Numbered from the stretch's first letter, positions 34,533 through 43,564 are shown. The stretch is DNA of 64,000 nt from Neolewinella marina (GCF_002631205.1 NZ_PDLO01000001.1:1-64000), one strand, 5' to 3'. A program made the numbers and translations. The notes: generated from the letters alone by a model not told the origin.

Positions 34533-35860
34533 GCGCCGCGGATGTGCCGTCGCGCTTCCGTGCATTCGTCCGCCGGGAAGGGCTGTTCTCCCCTTCCGAC
34601 CGTCTGCTGCTGGCCGCCAGTGGCGGACTCGACAGCACTACCCTCGCCCACCTGCTGAAGCAGGAAGGCTACACCTTCGCGCTGGCCCACTGCAACTACC
34701 ATCTCCGCGGCGCGGAATCGGAAGCGGATGCGGCCTTTGTCCGCCAACTGGCGGAGGATCTGCAGGTGCCGCTGCACACCACCTCCATCCAGCTGACCAC
34801 CGCAGACCGCCAAGGCTCGATTCAGGAGGAAGCAAGGGACAAACGGTATGATTATTTCGGGGAAATTCTGGATGAGTACAAATATGACCTCCTCTGCACC
34901 GCCCACCATCTGGATGATTCATTGGAAACCATGCTCGTCAACCTGATCCGGGGAACGGGCATTGCCGGAATCCGGGGGATCGCCCCGCGCACCGGTTTTC
35001 CGGTCGCCCGCCCACTGCTGGAGGTATCACGGCAGGAACTGCTGGACTACGCCCGGGAAAACGGACTGAGCTGGCGGGAAGACAGCAGCAACGCCGAGGA
35101 TAAATACCGCCGCAACGCGCTCCGCCACCGGGTGGTTCCCGTACTCCGTGACTTGGGACTGCAGGACGACCGCCTCCGCGACACCCTCGCCCACCTGCGC
35201 AGTGCGGAACGCTTCGTGCACCGGGGCATTCGCAACGTTCCGGGAGTAACCATATCGGAGGAAGAAACAATGGTGGACCTGCATCGGGCCAACCTGCGCC
35301 GGAAGGACATCCTCACTCTGCTCCACCACCTGACGGAGGAAATGGGCTTCACGGGCGAACAGCTCCGGCAGTTGGTGGATGCCCGCTCCCGCATAGTGGT
35401 GACCACGACTACCCACCGGGCCGACGCCATCAACCAATCGCTGCGATTTGCGCCCCATCCGCCCCGGTGGGCAGAGACAGTGATCCATCACCTGCCCTTT
35501 GTCCTTGCCCACCCCCTGGGCGCGCTTTCGTTGGACGTGGTCGACTACCCCCGGGAGTTGGAGGTAACTGATACCCTGTATTGCCGGCTGGCAGAGGGTC
35601 CCTTGCACCTACGTGCGCGCCGCCCCGGTGACCGCTTTCGGCCCTTCGGAATGGGTGGTCGCTCCAAGAAAATTAAGGACCTGCTGACCGATGACGGGGT
35701 GGCTCCCTGGGAGAAGGACCTTATCCCACTGCTGTGCGACGGTAGCGGCACCATCATCGCAGTCGTGGGCTACCGCATCGCTGATTCCCACGCCCTGACG
35801 GGAAAGGAAAAGCAAGTGCTCAGGATTCGCCTGAAACGCGAACGCCCCGATCCGTCGTAA
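34529..35860 (+). CDS. tilS: tRNA(Ile)-lysidine synthase
   Basis: TilS puts lysine on C34 of tRNA-Ile(CAU), an essential step for reading AUA. The PP-loop is SGGLDS at 31-36 (Leu in place of the commoner Val). Other marks are AHCNYHLRG, TAHHLDDSLETMLVNLIRGTG and GLSWREDSSN...YRRNALRHRVVP. The C-terminal domain ends in the conserved ARRPGDRFRPFGMGGRSKKIKDL type segment (about 365-390). At 443 aa it is full-length. The ATGA overlap with rlmH implies coupled translation of two RNA-modifying enzymes. Confidence 0.94.
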   Translation: MSAADVPSRFRAFVRREGLFSPSDRLLLAASGGLDSTTLAHLLKQEGYTFALAHCNYHLRGAESEADAAFVRQLAEDLQVPLHTTSIQLTTADRQGSIQEEARDKRYDYFGEILDEYKYDLLCTAHHLDDSLETMLVNLIRGTGIAGIRGIAPRTGFPVARPLLEVSRQELLDYARENGLSWREDSSNAEDKYRRNALRHRVVPVLRDLGLQDDRLRDTLAHLRSAERFVHRGIRNVPGVTISEEETMVDLHRANLRRKDILTLLHHLTEEMGFTGEQLRQLVDARSRIVVTTTTHRADAINQSLRFAPHPPRWAETVIHHLPFVLAHPLGALSLDVVDYPRELEVTDTLYCRLAEGPLHLRARRPGDRFRPFGMGGRSKKIKDLLTDDGVAPWEKDLIPLLCDGSGTIIAVVGYRIADSHALTGKEKQVLRIRLKRERPDPS

Positions 35861-35899
35861 CGGACCAGGGCGCTGGCGCGGGAAGGCGTGTCGGAGCAA

Positions 35900-36817
35900 T
35901 TACTTTCCTCCCTCCGCGGTTACATCAGGAACCTTGCTCGGGTCGAGCAAGTCATAGAACTGGTTCAGCTTGGGCAGCAGGATGATGCGCGTACGGCGGT
36001 TGATCGAGCGGTTCTCCGCGGTGGAGTTGTCGACCAGTTGGTTGTACTCACCGCGTCCGGCGGCGACCAGGCGGTTGGGATCGATGTTGTACTTGTTCTG
36101 CAGGGCCTTGACCACGGCGGTGGCGCGCAGGACGGAGAGGTCCCAGTTGTCCTTCACACAGGCGGAGTTGATGGGCACATTGTCGGTGTAGCCCTCGACC
36201 ATGATTTCCAGGTTGGGCCGGTCCTTGGCGATGCTGGCGATCTTGGCCAGTACCTCGCTGGCGCGGTCGGTGATCTGGTAGCTGCCACTCTTGTAGAGCA
36301 TCTTGTCGGACAGGTTGATGTACACCACGGTCTTGTCGACCTGGATGTTGACGTCCTCGTCTTCGATACCGTCCTTCAGGGCGCTCTTCAGGTTGACGGC
36401 CAGGGCCAGGTTGATGGAGTCGGCCTTAGATTTGGCGGCCTGCAGGAGGCGGATGTAGCGGTCCTTGCCTTCAAGTTGCTTGAGGGTGTTGCCTATGTTC
36501 TGGTTGGCACCCTGGCTGAGTACGGTGAGGTCACCGACCTGCTCCAGCTGGGCGTCACGCTGCTTGCGGAGGTCAGCGATCTGCTCTTCCCGGATGGTGG
36601 CCTGGGCCTGGGCGGTCTCCAGACGGCTCTGGACCTGCATTTCGCGGCGCTCACACTCGGCCAGCTGCTGGGCGTAGCGGTTGATTTCCTGGTTGCGCTG
36701 GGCCAGCAGTTCGTCGCGGGAAGCGAGGTCAGTCTGGAGCGACTCGTACTTTTTCTTGCTTACGCAGGAGGTAAGCCCCACCAGCATGACGAGGAGTAAA
36801 ATGGGTAATTTGTGCAT
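35900..36817 (-). CDS. OmpA-family lipoprotein with coiled coil, 305 aa
   Basis: An outer-membrane lipoprotein expected to bind peptidoglycan. It has a lipoprotein signal with LTS-Cys18, a long coiled coil at ~22-125 rich in Gln, Glu and Arg, and an OmpA/MotB domain at ~155-285 with LYKSGSYQITDRASEVL, VEGYTDNVPI and the NRSINRRTRI signature. Single gene with about 140 bp of AT-richer DNA upstream. Similar proteins are usual in Bacteroidota; a structural role is the likely function. Confidence 0.9.
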   Translation of the reverse strand: MHKLPILLLVMLVGLTSCVSKKKYESLQTDLASRDELLAQRNQEINRYAQQLAECERREMQVQSRLETAQAQATIREEQIADLRKQRDAQLEQVGDLTVLSQGANQNIGNTLKQLEGKDRYIRLLQAAKSKADSINLALAVNLKSALKDGIEDEDVNIQVDKTVVYINLSDKMLYKSGSYQITDRASEVLAKIASIAKDRPNLEIMVEGYTDNVPINSACVKDNWDLSVLRATAVVKALQNKYNIDPNRLVAAGRGEYNQLVDNSTAENRSINRRTRIILLPKLNQFYDLLDPSKVPDVTAEGGK

Positions 36818-36957
36818 AACGTAAGGTTGTGTAATGACTGAGGTTAATGTCCGTCAAATGAGACGTAAACCTGCGTCAAAAGTCGGGTTCCTGAATGAAT
36901 GATGAAGGTTAAAGATTCGCAAAATTTTGCAAACGGCCACGGCGAATCTCCCACGGG

Positions 36958-38523
36958 TCAGAACACCACTCCGGGAAAGACGGCCCGATGCTCACCATCG
37001 CTCACCTCCAGGAGGTAGTATCCGCCGGGCAGACTGCCCAGGTCGATAGTGAGCCGCACCGGGGCAACGGCCAGGATTTCGGGCTGGAGGGTGGTAACCC
37101 GGCGCCCCGTGGCGTCATAAACCGACACGCTTACTGCATTAGAAACAGCGGGCAGGGTGGTCACGAGGGTCAGGCGACCGGCCGTAGGATTAGGAAAGGC
37201 GGAAGTGATGGTAAAACTGTCGGAAGTGGTGGAACATTCCTCCACCAGGACCAGCTGGGCCGCTGCCACGTCGAGTACCCCACCGGTGGCGGTCCGGGCG
37301 ATCAGCGCTTCCCGTTTCCTTACGCTCGTCAGGACGGCCTTGCGCATCAGGCGGGCGGTGGCCGCGGGTGCCGTGCGCGCCCGAAGGGCCAGGGCCGGAC
37401 AGACCGGGGTAGCGTAAAGCAAGGCAATGGCTCCGGTCACGTAGGGGGCGGCCGCACTGGTGCTGCCAAAAGTGCCATATGCGTTTCCGGGCCGGGTGGT
37501 ATAACTTCCTTCCCCCGGGGCGGCCAGGTCGACGGCCACCCGCCCGTAACCGGCGGAGGGGAACAGCCGGTCGTCCGCGTCCAGGTTGGTTACCCCGATG
37601 AGGTATTCGCTGGGGCAATCGGTCGGCATGTCCCCGGCGGCGTCCACGTCTTCCGCCACGTTGGCCACGCTGGCGGCGGTGAGCACGCCTACCTCCCCGA
37701 GTCGGTCATACTGCCGGCCCCAGCCGGGAAAATCGTTGCAGGTGGCCCCCTCGATACCGAAACTGGCGTTGGTGGCCACCACAAAGGCGCCCGAGCGACC
37801 GTCCGAGGCGTTGAAGGCCCGCCGCTGATCGATGACGTATTCGTAGGCGGCGATGATGTCGGCCACGGTGGCGATCTGCAGCAGCATGAGGTGGCTGTCC
37901 CAGTTCGTTCCGGCTACTCCGCGGCCGTTGTTGCCCGCGGCCCCGAGAAGGCCGGCGACGGCCGTACCGTGGGTATCGGGGTCGTAGACCGGTTCGGCGG
38001 CGGTGAAATTCCAGCCGTGGACGTCGTCCACTAAGCCGTTGCCGTCGTTGTCCACGTCGTCACCGGCTACTTCCCCGGGGTTTGACCAGAGGTTGGGCAA
38101 CAGGTCCGGGTGATCGGCGTCGAAGCCCGCGTCGAGTACCGCCACCACGATGGGGTGGCCTTCGGGGGTAAAGCCGCCCGTGGTCAGGTTCCAGGCCGCT
38201 TCGAAGCCCGCCCGCCGCATATTTTCCTGGCGCGGGTAGAGTGGATCGTCGGGGGTATTCCGGGGGGTGACGCGGTAGTTGTAATGCAGGTGCAGCACCT
38301 CAGGGCGGCGGCGCAGGGCCGCGAGGGCTTTCGCGGCCGCCAGCGCGTCCGGGAAACGCAACAATTCGGTGTCCCGACCCAGGAATTGCCGGTGGACGGC
38401 TCCTGCTGCCTTCTCCGGCACCCGCGCGCCGTTCCGCCAGCTGCAGATCAGTTCGGTAGGAATTTGCTGGCCGTCCGCGGTCCGGACAACCCCCAACAGC
38501 AGGAGGAGGAAGAGCCAGCGCAT
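36958..38523 (-). CDS. Subtilase (S8) serine protease with T9SS sorting domain, 521 aa
   Basis: A secreted subtilisin-like endopeptidase. The signal peptide is residues 1-18. A short pro-region follows, then the S8 triad: Asp131 (VVAVLDAGFD), His185 (DTHGTAVAG) and Ser356 (FGSTSAAAPYVTG). Around the serine the usual GTSMAAPH reads GSTSAAAPY, so the flanking residues differ but the nucleophile is kept. A DNDGNGLVDD loop may bind calcium. The last ~80 residues are a type IX secretion sorting domain (AFPNPTAGRL, VSVYDATGRRV, LGSLPGGYYLLEV). The start is 4 nt after the stop of the ccsA-like gene, so it may be cotranscribed with it. Confidence 0.92.
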   Translation of the reverse strand: MRWLFLLLLLGVVRTADGQQIPTELICSWRNGARVPEKAAGAVHRQFLGRDTELLRFPDALAAAKALAALRRRPEVLHLHYNYRVTPRNTPDDPLYPRQENMRRAGFEAAWNLTTGGFTPEGHPIVVAVLDAGFDADHPDLLPNLWSNPGEVAGDDVDNDGNGLVDDVHGWNFTAAEPVYDPDTHGTAVAGLLGAAGNNGRGVAGTNWDSHLMLLQIATVADIIAAYEYVIDQRRAFNASDGRSGAFVVATNASFGIEGATCNDFPGWGRQYDRLGEVGVLTAASVANVAEDVDAAGDMPTDCPSEYLIGVTNLDADDRLFPSAGYGRVAVDLAAPGEGSYTTRPGNAYGTFGSTSAAAPYVTGAIALLYATPVCPALALRARTAPAATARLMRKAVLTSVRKREALIARTATGGVLDVAAAQLVLVEECSTTSDSFTITSAFPNPTAGRLTLVTTLPAVSNAVSVSVYDATGRRVTTLQPEILAVAPVRLTIDLGSLPGGYYLLEVSDGEHRAVFPGVVF

Positions 38524-38527
38524 GGGA

Positions 38528-39685
38528 TTAGGCCTGCCGCATTTCGTCGCGCCGCAGCAGCCGTTCCCCGGCCAGGCGGGTGCGGTAGGCCACGCCGGCC
38601 ATCCAGCCGCCGAAGAGGGTCCAGCCGATAATGGTGGGGTAAAAGATCATCCGCATGGTGTTGTCCAGGTCCTCGCCGCCCATGGCCGGGTTGCCCTCGG
38701 CACCGGGGTGGAGGCTGGTGGCCGACAAGCGCGGGAGGATGTAGATCAGGGGGATCAGGCAGGCGAAGGCGAAGATGTTGTACACGGCCCCGAGGCGGGC
38801 ACGGCGTTCGGGGTCGGGGAAGGCGGCCCGCAGCACGAAGTAGCCGGCGTAAATCAGCAGGGCGATGAGGGTGGTAAACTGCTTGATGTCCCAGTTCCAG
38901 AAGCTGCCCCAGGTGTACTTGGCCCAGACGGCCCCGGTGAGCAGCCCGAGAATCCCGAAGAGCATGCCCACGCCGGTGAAGGCTACCGACCAGTGATCGG
39001 CCCGCTCCAGGGCGCTCACGTCGTGGAGTGCGGTGAGTTCGGGCAGCCCCCCCCGCTCGAGGCGGGCCTTGCGGCGCAGGTACTTGATGGCGTAGACCAC
39101 GGCGGCGATGAAGAGGAACATCATGGCAAACCAGAGGCTGACGTGGAAGTAGGTGTTGCGGATGGTTTCCGCCAGCAGGCTCCGGTAGGGGAAGGTCATA
39201 CCCGGGTGGGCGGTCAAGTCACCCGCTTGCATGGCGCCGGCTTCCCAGGCGGCACGGACGGCGGGCAGGTCGGCGGGGGCGGATTCCTGCCGCAGAATAA
39301 CGACGTCGGGGGAAACGAAGGCTCCATCGGTCCTTCCGCTTACGATGAGGGAAAGCCGCTTGTTTTCGGGGCGGTCGGTGGGCAGGCCAGCGGGAAAGTC
39401 AAAGGTGGCCGTGGCCCGGCGGTCGTCGAGGACTTCCACGGCGGTAGCCTTCAGCGCGTATCCGTCGCCGTAGTTGAGCCAGGCCCCAAGGTTGTCCGCG
39501 TCGCGGGTGAAGTGGGTGTTGTAGCCGAGCAGCTCAAAGGACTGCCGCTCACCGAGCACGGCCGCGTTGGGGCTAACCTCCAGGAGGTTGGGTTTCAGGG
39601 GTACGAGCAGGCCCGCGATCAAGGCGTACAAGAGAATCAGTACCGACAAGGCTTTCCACCAGTGCTGACGCATTAGTTTTTCCAT
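38528..39685 (-). CDS. CcmC/CcsA-like cytochrome c biogenesis (heme handling) membrane protein, 385 aa
   Basis: An inner-membrane heme-handling protein of cytochrome c maturation. Residues 1-30 hold one transmembrane helix. A periplasmic part of about 130 residues is an addition found in Bacteroidota members. From ~168 there are six helices with NTYFHVSLWFAMM and the heme-handling tryptophan-rich motif WGSFWNWD; GEDLDNTMRMIFYPTIIGW is near the end. Usual ccm neighbours are missing here, apart from a subtilase gene behind it. A perfect TACCTTTG element ends 4 nt before the ATG. Confidence 0.87.
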   Translation of the reverse strand: MEKLMRQHWWKALSVLILLYALIAGLLVPLKPNLLEVSPNAAVLGERQSFELLGYNTHFTRDADNLGAWLNYGDGYALKATAVEVLDDRRATATFDFPAGLPTDRPENKRLSLIVSGRTDGAFVSPDVVILRQESAPADLPAVRAAWEAGAMQAGDLTAHPGMTFPYRSLLAETIRNTYFHVSLWFAMMFLFIAAVVYAIKYLRRKARLERGGLPELTALHDVSALERADHWSVAFTGVGMLFGILGLLTGAVWAKYTWGSFWNWDIKQFTTLIALLIYAGYFVLRAAFPDPERRARLGAVYNIFAFACLIPLIYILPRLSATSLHPGAEGNPAMGGEDLDNTMRMIFYPTIIGWTLFGGWMAGVAYRTRLAGERLLRRDEMRQA

Positions 39686-39689
39686 GCCG

Positions 39690-39697
39690 CAAAGGTA
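39690..39697 (-). promoter_or_regulatory. -7 element TACCTTTG for the ccsA-like gene
   Basis: Perfect TAnnTTTG on the minus strand, 4 nt from the ATG at 39685. Confidence 0.55.
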
Positions 39698-39824
39698 AGT
39701 AAGGCCACCGGCCCCGCAGGCAGCGCAAGCGACCCCGCTGCGTTAAGGCTGTAAAACGGTAAGGTTTGGGTAACAAACCAAGCCCCCCGCCCCACCGTTT
39801 CCTTGATAACCTAAGCTGCTAGTT

Positions 39825-40397
39825 ATGTCCCAGAAAATCAAGAACGGAATGATTCTGCTCGCCGAGCCCTTCATGCTCGACCAGAACTTCAAGCGCGCCA
39901 CCGTGCTGGTGGTGGAGCACAACGAGGAGGGCAGCCTGGGCTTCATCATCAACCGCCGCATCAACAAGCAGCGGCGTACCCTGCTGCGGGTGGACGAGCT
40001 GGTGAAGGACTTCCCCGAGTTCGACGCTCCGGTCTACTTCGGCGGGCCAGTAGGGACGGACACCGTCCACTACCTCCACCGCAAGGGCGACCTGCTGGAA
40101 GGCAGCGACGAAGTGGTCAAGGGCATCTACTGGGGCGGCAACTACGAGCAACTCAAGGTGCTGATCGACCAGGGCGTCATCACCCCCCGCGATATCCGCT
40201 TTTTCGTGGGCTACAGTGGTTGGTCGGAGCAGCAGTTGCAGGAAGAACTCGACGGCGGCAGCTGGGTAACCGCCCGGATGTACCCCAACTACCTGTTCAA
40301 GAGCGACCCGGATTCCCTGTGGTCACAGGTGATGGAAAACAAGGGCAGCACCTTCAGCGTCATCGCCCGCATGGGCGATGAGGTGAATTACAACTAG
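39825..40397 (+). CDS. YqgE/AlgH family protein (UPF0301), 190 aa
   Basis: UPF0301 proteins have a conserved fold of unknown biochemical role; AlgH was first named as a regulator in Pseudomonas. The family start is clear (IKNGMILLAEPFMLDQNFKRATVLV), followed by VVEHNEEGSLGFIINR, PVYFGGPVGTDTVHYLH and the FFVGYSGWSEQQLQEEL segment. Full length and cytoplasmic. It stands alone, 60 bp ahead of the HU-SPOR gene. Confidence 0.92.
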   Translation: MSQKIKNGMILLAEPFMLDQNFKRATVLVVEHNEEGSLGFIINRRINKQRRTLLRVDELVKDFPEFDAPVYFGGPVGTDTVHYLHRKGDLLEGSDEVVKGIYWGGNYEQLKVLIDQGVITPRDIRFFVGYSGWSEQQLQEELDGGSWVTARMYPNYLFKSDPDSLWSQVMENKGSTFSVIARMGDEVNYN

Positions 40398-40444
40398 GCG
40401 CGGCGCGTCCGTCTCCCGGCTAGCGCGGTAGGACCGGGCGTGCT

Positions 40445-40452
40445 TACCTTTA
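40445..40452 (+). promoter_or_regulatory. -7 element TACCTTTA for the HU-SPOR gene
   Basis: TACCTTTA ends 4 nt before the ATG at 40457. Confidence 0.5.
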
Positions 40453-40456
40453 CCCT

Positions 40457-41473
40457 ATGCACGCCCCCGTTACCACCGCCCTACGGTCGATCCTGATGGA
40501 GGAAGGCCGCGTTTGCCTCCCCGGCATCGGCACCCTGCTCGTCGTTCAGCAACCCGCTCTCGTAAGCCTCATTGAAGGTCGGGCCTCGGCCCCGGCCGCC
40601 CGGGTGAGTTTCAACGCCAACCTGGTCGTGGACGACGGCCGGCTGGCCCGGCAGGTGAGCAACCCCGACGAGGTGGAACAGTTCCTGCGGCAGACCCGGC
40701 AGAGTCTGGACGCCGGTCGCACCGTGCTGCTGGAAGGGGTGGGCAAGTTGTTCCGCCACCCCGACGGGGAGATCCGCTTCACCCCCGGGGGAGACAACTT
40801 CAGCAAGGAGAGTTTCGGCCTGCCTACCCTGGAAGTCCGCCCCATCGTCCGCAAGGAAAAAACCCCGGAGGAACCCCCGCGGCGGCGGCCCAAGCCCGTC
40901 CGCCAACTGCAGGGCAGCGAGTTCGGCCGACGGTACGGCAGCGCGGCCTGGTACGCGGCCGTGTTGGTGGGCATCCTTACCGTGATTTTCCTGCTATTCC
41001 GCCTCGCCGGCACAATCAGTGAAGAATTCGGCAAGCAAGACCCCGCCAGCGTTCCGCGGGAGCGGCTCAACGTAGCCCCCCCGACGCCCCGCCCCGCGGC
41101 CCCTACTATTGACGCCAACGAGGTACAACCCGCTCCCCCACCCCGCATCAACGAATCGCCGGGCACCGACCCGGAAATGGACGAGGTCACCGCCCCGGCG
41201 CCGCCCGCCGCGGCGGCGCCGACCCAAAACGTGGCCATCATTGCGATTGGCCTTTTTGGTCGCCAGCGCAACGTAGACAAGCAGACCCGCCGCTTGTCGG
41301 AGGCGGGCTACACCCCGTATACCGACCAGGAAGGCCGCAACACCCGGGTGGGCGTCCGCGTGACCTACGACGAAGTGGAAGAGCTGAACCGTGTACTGCG
41401 GGAGATCCGCGCGCGGTATACCGAGGACGCCTTCGTAATGCGGGTGAACGGCGAGGATCGGCGGCCCCGTTAG
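40457..41473 (+). CDS. HU-CCDC81-like / SPOR transmembrane protein, 338 aa
   Basis: Three parts can be seen. Residues 1-135 resemble the bacterial HU-CCDC81 double domain (LRSILMEEGRVCLPGIGTLLV, VLLEGVGKLFRHPDGEIRFTP). One transmembrane helix lies at ~163-185 (AAWYAAVLVGILTVIFLLF), followed by a Pro-rich linker (~190-255). The last ~80 residues form a SPOR domain (NVAIIAIGLFGRQRNVDKQ, VRVTYDEVEELNRVL), which binds denuded septal peptidoglycan in characterised members. With the HU-like half in the cytoplasm and SPOR in the periplasm, a division or cell-envelope role is likely. A tRNA-Leu lies on the opposite strand after it. Confidence 0.85.
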   Translation: MHAPVTTALRSILMEEGRVCLPGIGTLLVVQQPALVSLIEGRASAPAARVSFNANLVVDDGRLARQVSNPDEVEQFLRQTRQSLDAGRTVLLEGVGKLFRHPDGEIRFTPGGDNFSKESFGLPTLEVRPIVRKEKTPEEPPRRRPKPVRQLQGSEFGRRYGSAAWYAAVLVGILTVIFLLFRLAGTISEEFGKQDPASVPRERLNVAPPTPRPAAPTIDANEVQPAPPPRINESPGTDPEMDEVTAPAPPAAAAPTQNVAIIAIGLFGRQRNVDKQTRRLSEAGYTPYTDQEGRNTRVGVRVTYDEVEELNRVLREIRARYTEDAFVMRVNGEDRRPR

Positions 41474-41490
41474 CGAGCAATTGCCACCAA

Positions 41491-41523
41491 CAAAAAAGCC
41501 CCGATCCGGTGAAGGATCGGGGC
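41491..41523 (-). terminator. Rho-independent terminator after the tRNA-Leu genes
   Basis: On the minus strand GCCCCGATCC and GGATCGGGGC form a ten-pair stem with a six-base loop, followed by six T. It lies about 22 nt past the tRNA-Leu(CAG) CCA end. The T-run is only on this strand, so it serves the tRNAs, although the stem also follows the HU-SPOR stop. Confidence 0.85.
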
Positions 41524-41544
41524 CAAACAGAACTTAGGAAGCTC

Positions 41545-41631
41545 TGGTGCCGGAGGGGGGAGTCGAACCCCCACGCTCGTAAAAGCACACGCCTCTGAAA
41601 CGTGCGTGTCTACCAGTTTCACCACTCCGGC
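41545..41631 (-). tRNA. tRNA-Leu (anticodon CAG)
   Basis: The acceptor GCCGGAG pairs with CTCCGGC; D-arm GTG/CAC with a TGGTAG loop; anticodon stem CACGT/GCGTG with loop TTCAGAG, giving anticodon CAG; a long variable arm; T-arm GGGGG-TTCGACT-CCCCC. The 3' CCA is encoded (41545-41547). The long variable arm confirms a class II tRNA. Confidence 0.93.
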
Positions 41632-41710
41632 GATTAACGGGCCGCAAAGATAAACGTCCCATTTTTATTTGCAACTATTCGAGCAAACTTTTTTGCTCGC
41701 CTCGGGAAAG

Positions 41711-41792
41711 TACCGCCAGTGGGAATCGAACCCACACTCCCGAAGGAACTGGATTTTGAATCCAGCGCGTCTACCAATTCCGCCATAGCGGC
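41711..41792 (-). tRNA. tRNA-Leu (anticodon CAA)
   Basis: The acceptor GCCGCTA pairs with TGGCGGT including G-U ends; anticodon stem CTGGA/TCCAG with loop TTCAAAA gives anticodon CAA; long variable arm; T-arm GTGGG-TTCGATT-CCCAC. No CCA is encoded after the discriminator A. It lies 42 nt beyond the rimO stop on the same strand and 79 nt before tRNA-Leu(CAG), so the three may share a transcript. Confidence 0.92.
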
Positions 41793-41834
41793 ATGGTACG
41801 ACCCGTAGCGGTGGCAAAAGTAATCTAAGGTTTT

Positions 41835-43148
41835 CTACTCCACAACCCGTTCGGCAATTAAATCATATTCGGTGGCCGAAATTACCCGGGTGGTGACCAT
41901 ATCACCCGTGCGCAGGTAGGCTTCGTCGGCCGGCAGGTGCACCTCGTTGTCCACGTCGGGGCTGTCGTACTGGCTGCGGCCCACGTAGTGGTCCCCGTCC
42001 TTGCGGTCGATGAGTACTTGCATGACCTCGCCGATCCGCTGCTGGTTCAGCTCGTAGCTGATCTCGCGCTGGATGTCCATGAGGCGTTCGGCGCGCTCGG
42101 CCTTCACCTCTGCCGGGATGTCGTCCTCGACGTCGTAGGCCCGGGTATCCTCCTCGTGGGAATACTGGAAGACGCCCAGCCGCTCGAAGCGCATCTCGCG
42201 CACGAAGTCGCAGAGCTCCTCGAACTCCTCCTCGGTTTCCCCGGGGTAACCGACCAGGAAGGTGGTGCGGATGGCGATGCCGGGTACCACCTCCCGGGCG
42301 TAGCGGATCAGGTCGGTGGTGTCCTGGCGGGTGACTTGTCGGCGCATCCGCTGCAGTACGGCGTCCGAACCGTGCTGGAGGGGGATGTCCAGGTAGTTGC
42401 ACACCTTGGGCTGGGCAGCCATCACCTCGAATACCTCCCGCGGAAATTTCGAGGGGTAGGCGTAGTGCAGGCGGATCCACTCAATGCCCTCTACGGCCGC
42501 CAGGGCCTCGAGGAGTTCGGGCAGCATCCGCTTCTTGTACAGGTCCAGGCCGTAGTAGGTCAGTTCCTGGGCGATCAGCATCAGTTCCTTCACGCCGGTG
42601 CGGGCGAAGTGCTCGGCCTGGCGAACCAGTTCCTCCAGGGGACGGCTGACGTGCTCGCCGCGCATCAGGGGAATGGCGCAGAAGGAACAGGTACGGTTGC
42701 AGCCTTCACTGATCTTCAGGTAGGCGTAGTGTTCCGGGGTGGTGATGAAGCGCTCGCCGATCAGGTCATGGCGGTAATCGGCCTCGAGTCGCGCCAGCAG
42801 TCCGGGTAGCTCCATGGTGCCGAAGAAGTCGTCCACCTCAGGAATCTCCTCCTCCAGGTTGTCCTTATAGCGTTGGCTGAGACAGCCCGTCACGTAAAGT
42901 CGGTCGATCTCGCCCCGGCTCTTCCGGTCGGCGTAGTCCAGGATGGTGTTGACGCTCTCCTCCTTGGCCAGGTCGATGAACCCGCAGGTATTCACGATGA
43001 CGATGTTGGCCGGATCATTGCTGTCGTGGCCCACCTCGTAATCGTTGGCCTGCAGCTGGGTGATCAGGTTTTCGGAGTCCACGAGGTTCTTCGAGCACCC
43101 GAGGGTAATGACGTTGACCTTATCCGGCCGTAGCGTTCTGGTTTTCAT
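41835..43148 (-). CDS. rimO: Ribosomal protein S12 methylthiotransferase
   Basis: RimO is a radical-SAM enzyme that methylthiolates Asp88 of ribosomal protein S12. I use the ATG at 43148 (437 aa): the longer frame from 43256 adds a non-conserved lead and covers the promoter. The UPF0004 domain has Cys18 (LGCSKN), Cys55 (NTCGF) and Cys89 (TGCLSQ); the radical-SAM cluster is Cys150, Cys154 and Cys157 (CNRTCSFC). LQHGSDAVLQRMRR and VGYPGETEEEF follow, and a TRAM domain closes the protein. A perfect TACCTTTG lies 20 nt upstream. Confidence 0.95.
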   Translation of the reverse strand: MKTRTLRPDKVNVITLGCSKNLVDSENLITQLQANDYEVGHDSNDPANIVIVNTCGFIDLAKEESVNTILDYADRKSRGEIDRLYVTGCLSQRYKDNLEEEIPEVDDFFGTMELPGLLARLEADYRHDLIGERFITTPEHYAYLKISEGCNRTCSFCAIPLMRGEHVSRPLEELVRQAEHFARTGVKELMLIAQELTYYGLDLYKKRMLPELLEALAAVEGIEWIRLHYAYPSKFPREVFEVMAAQPKVCNYLDIPLQHGSDAVLQRMRRQVTRQDTTDLIRYAREVVPGIAIRTTFLVGYPGETEEEFEELCDFVREMRFERLGVFQYSHEEDTRAYDVEDDIPAEVKAERAERLMDIQREISYELNQQRIGEVMQVLIDRKDGDHYVGRSQYDSPDVDNEVHLPADEAYLRTGDMVTTRVISATEYDLIAERVVE

Positions 43149-43168
43149 GCGCTTGCGCTTAGGGGGCG

Positions 43169-43176
43169 CAAAGGTA
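43169..43176 (-). promoter_or_regulatory. -7 element TACCTTTG for rimO
   Basis: Perfect TAnnTTTG on the minus strand, 20 nt before the chosen ATG at 43148. Confidence 0.55.
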
Positions 43177-43256
43177 GGCATTTCTGTTTCGGCGGTCACC
43201 AAACTTTGACTGCCCATCGTAGATGGTGCCGAATGGCAGAGGGGTTTCGGGCGCAT

Positions 43257-43564
43257 GCGCGGGTAAGAGGAATTGGTGCAGCCTAAAGTCAGGTAATACT
43301 GATAATCAACAAAATAATTCCTGTTGCTAATTTTCGCATTTTAAAATCATATGCCACATACATTAAAGGCATTTTGACACAATCCACATATCGCTTGACG
43401 ACCCACAATATTTATACCATATAATTTCAATAATGCCAACAAAGAACCTGTCATTAATTTCGATTAATTTGAACATACGCCCCTAAGAACCAATGACATA
43501 CCTTGGTCGGGGATATCCGCTGAAAGGTTCTCGTATCGGCTATCAGGTTACAATTGCCGCAAAA
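43257..43564. other. AT-rich spacer upstream of the second SusCD operon
   Basis: About 310 bp of markedly AT-rich DNA between rimO and susC. It has several A/T runs (for example ATATTTATACCATATAATTT at about 43408) that could bind a regulator or bend, but no clear operator, RNA structure or ORF was found. Confidence 0.4.

Noticed and set aside
43149-43256. N-terminal extension of rimO
   Set aside because: Covers the perfect TACCTTTG element and adds non-conserved residues; the ATG at 43148 fits the family start.
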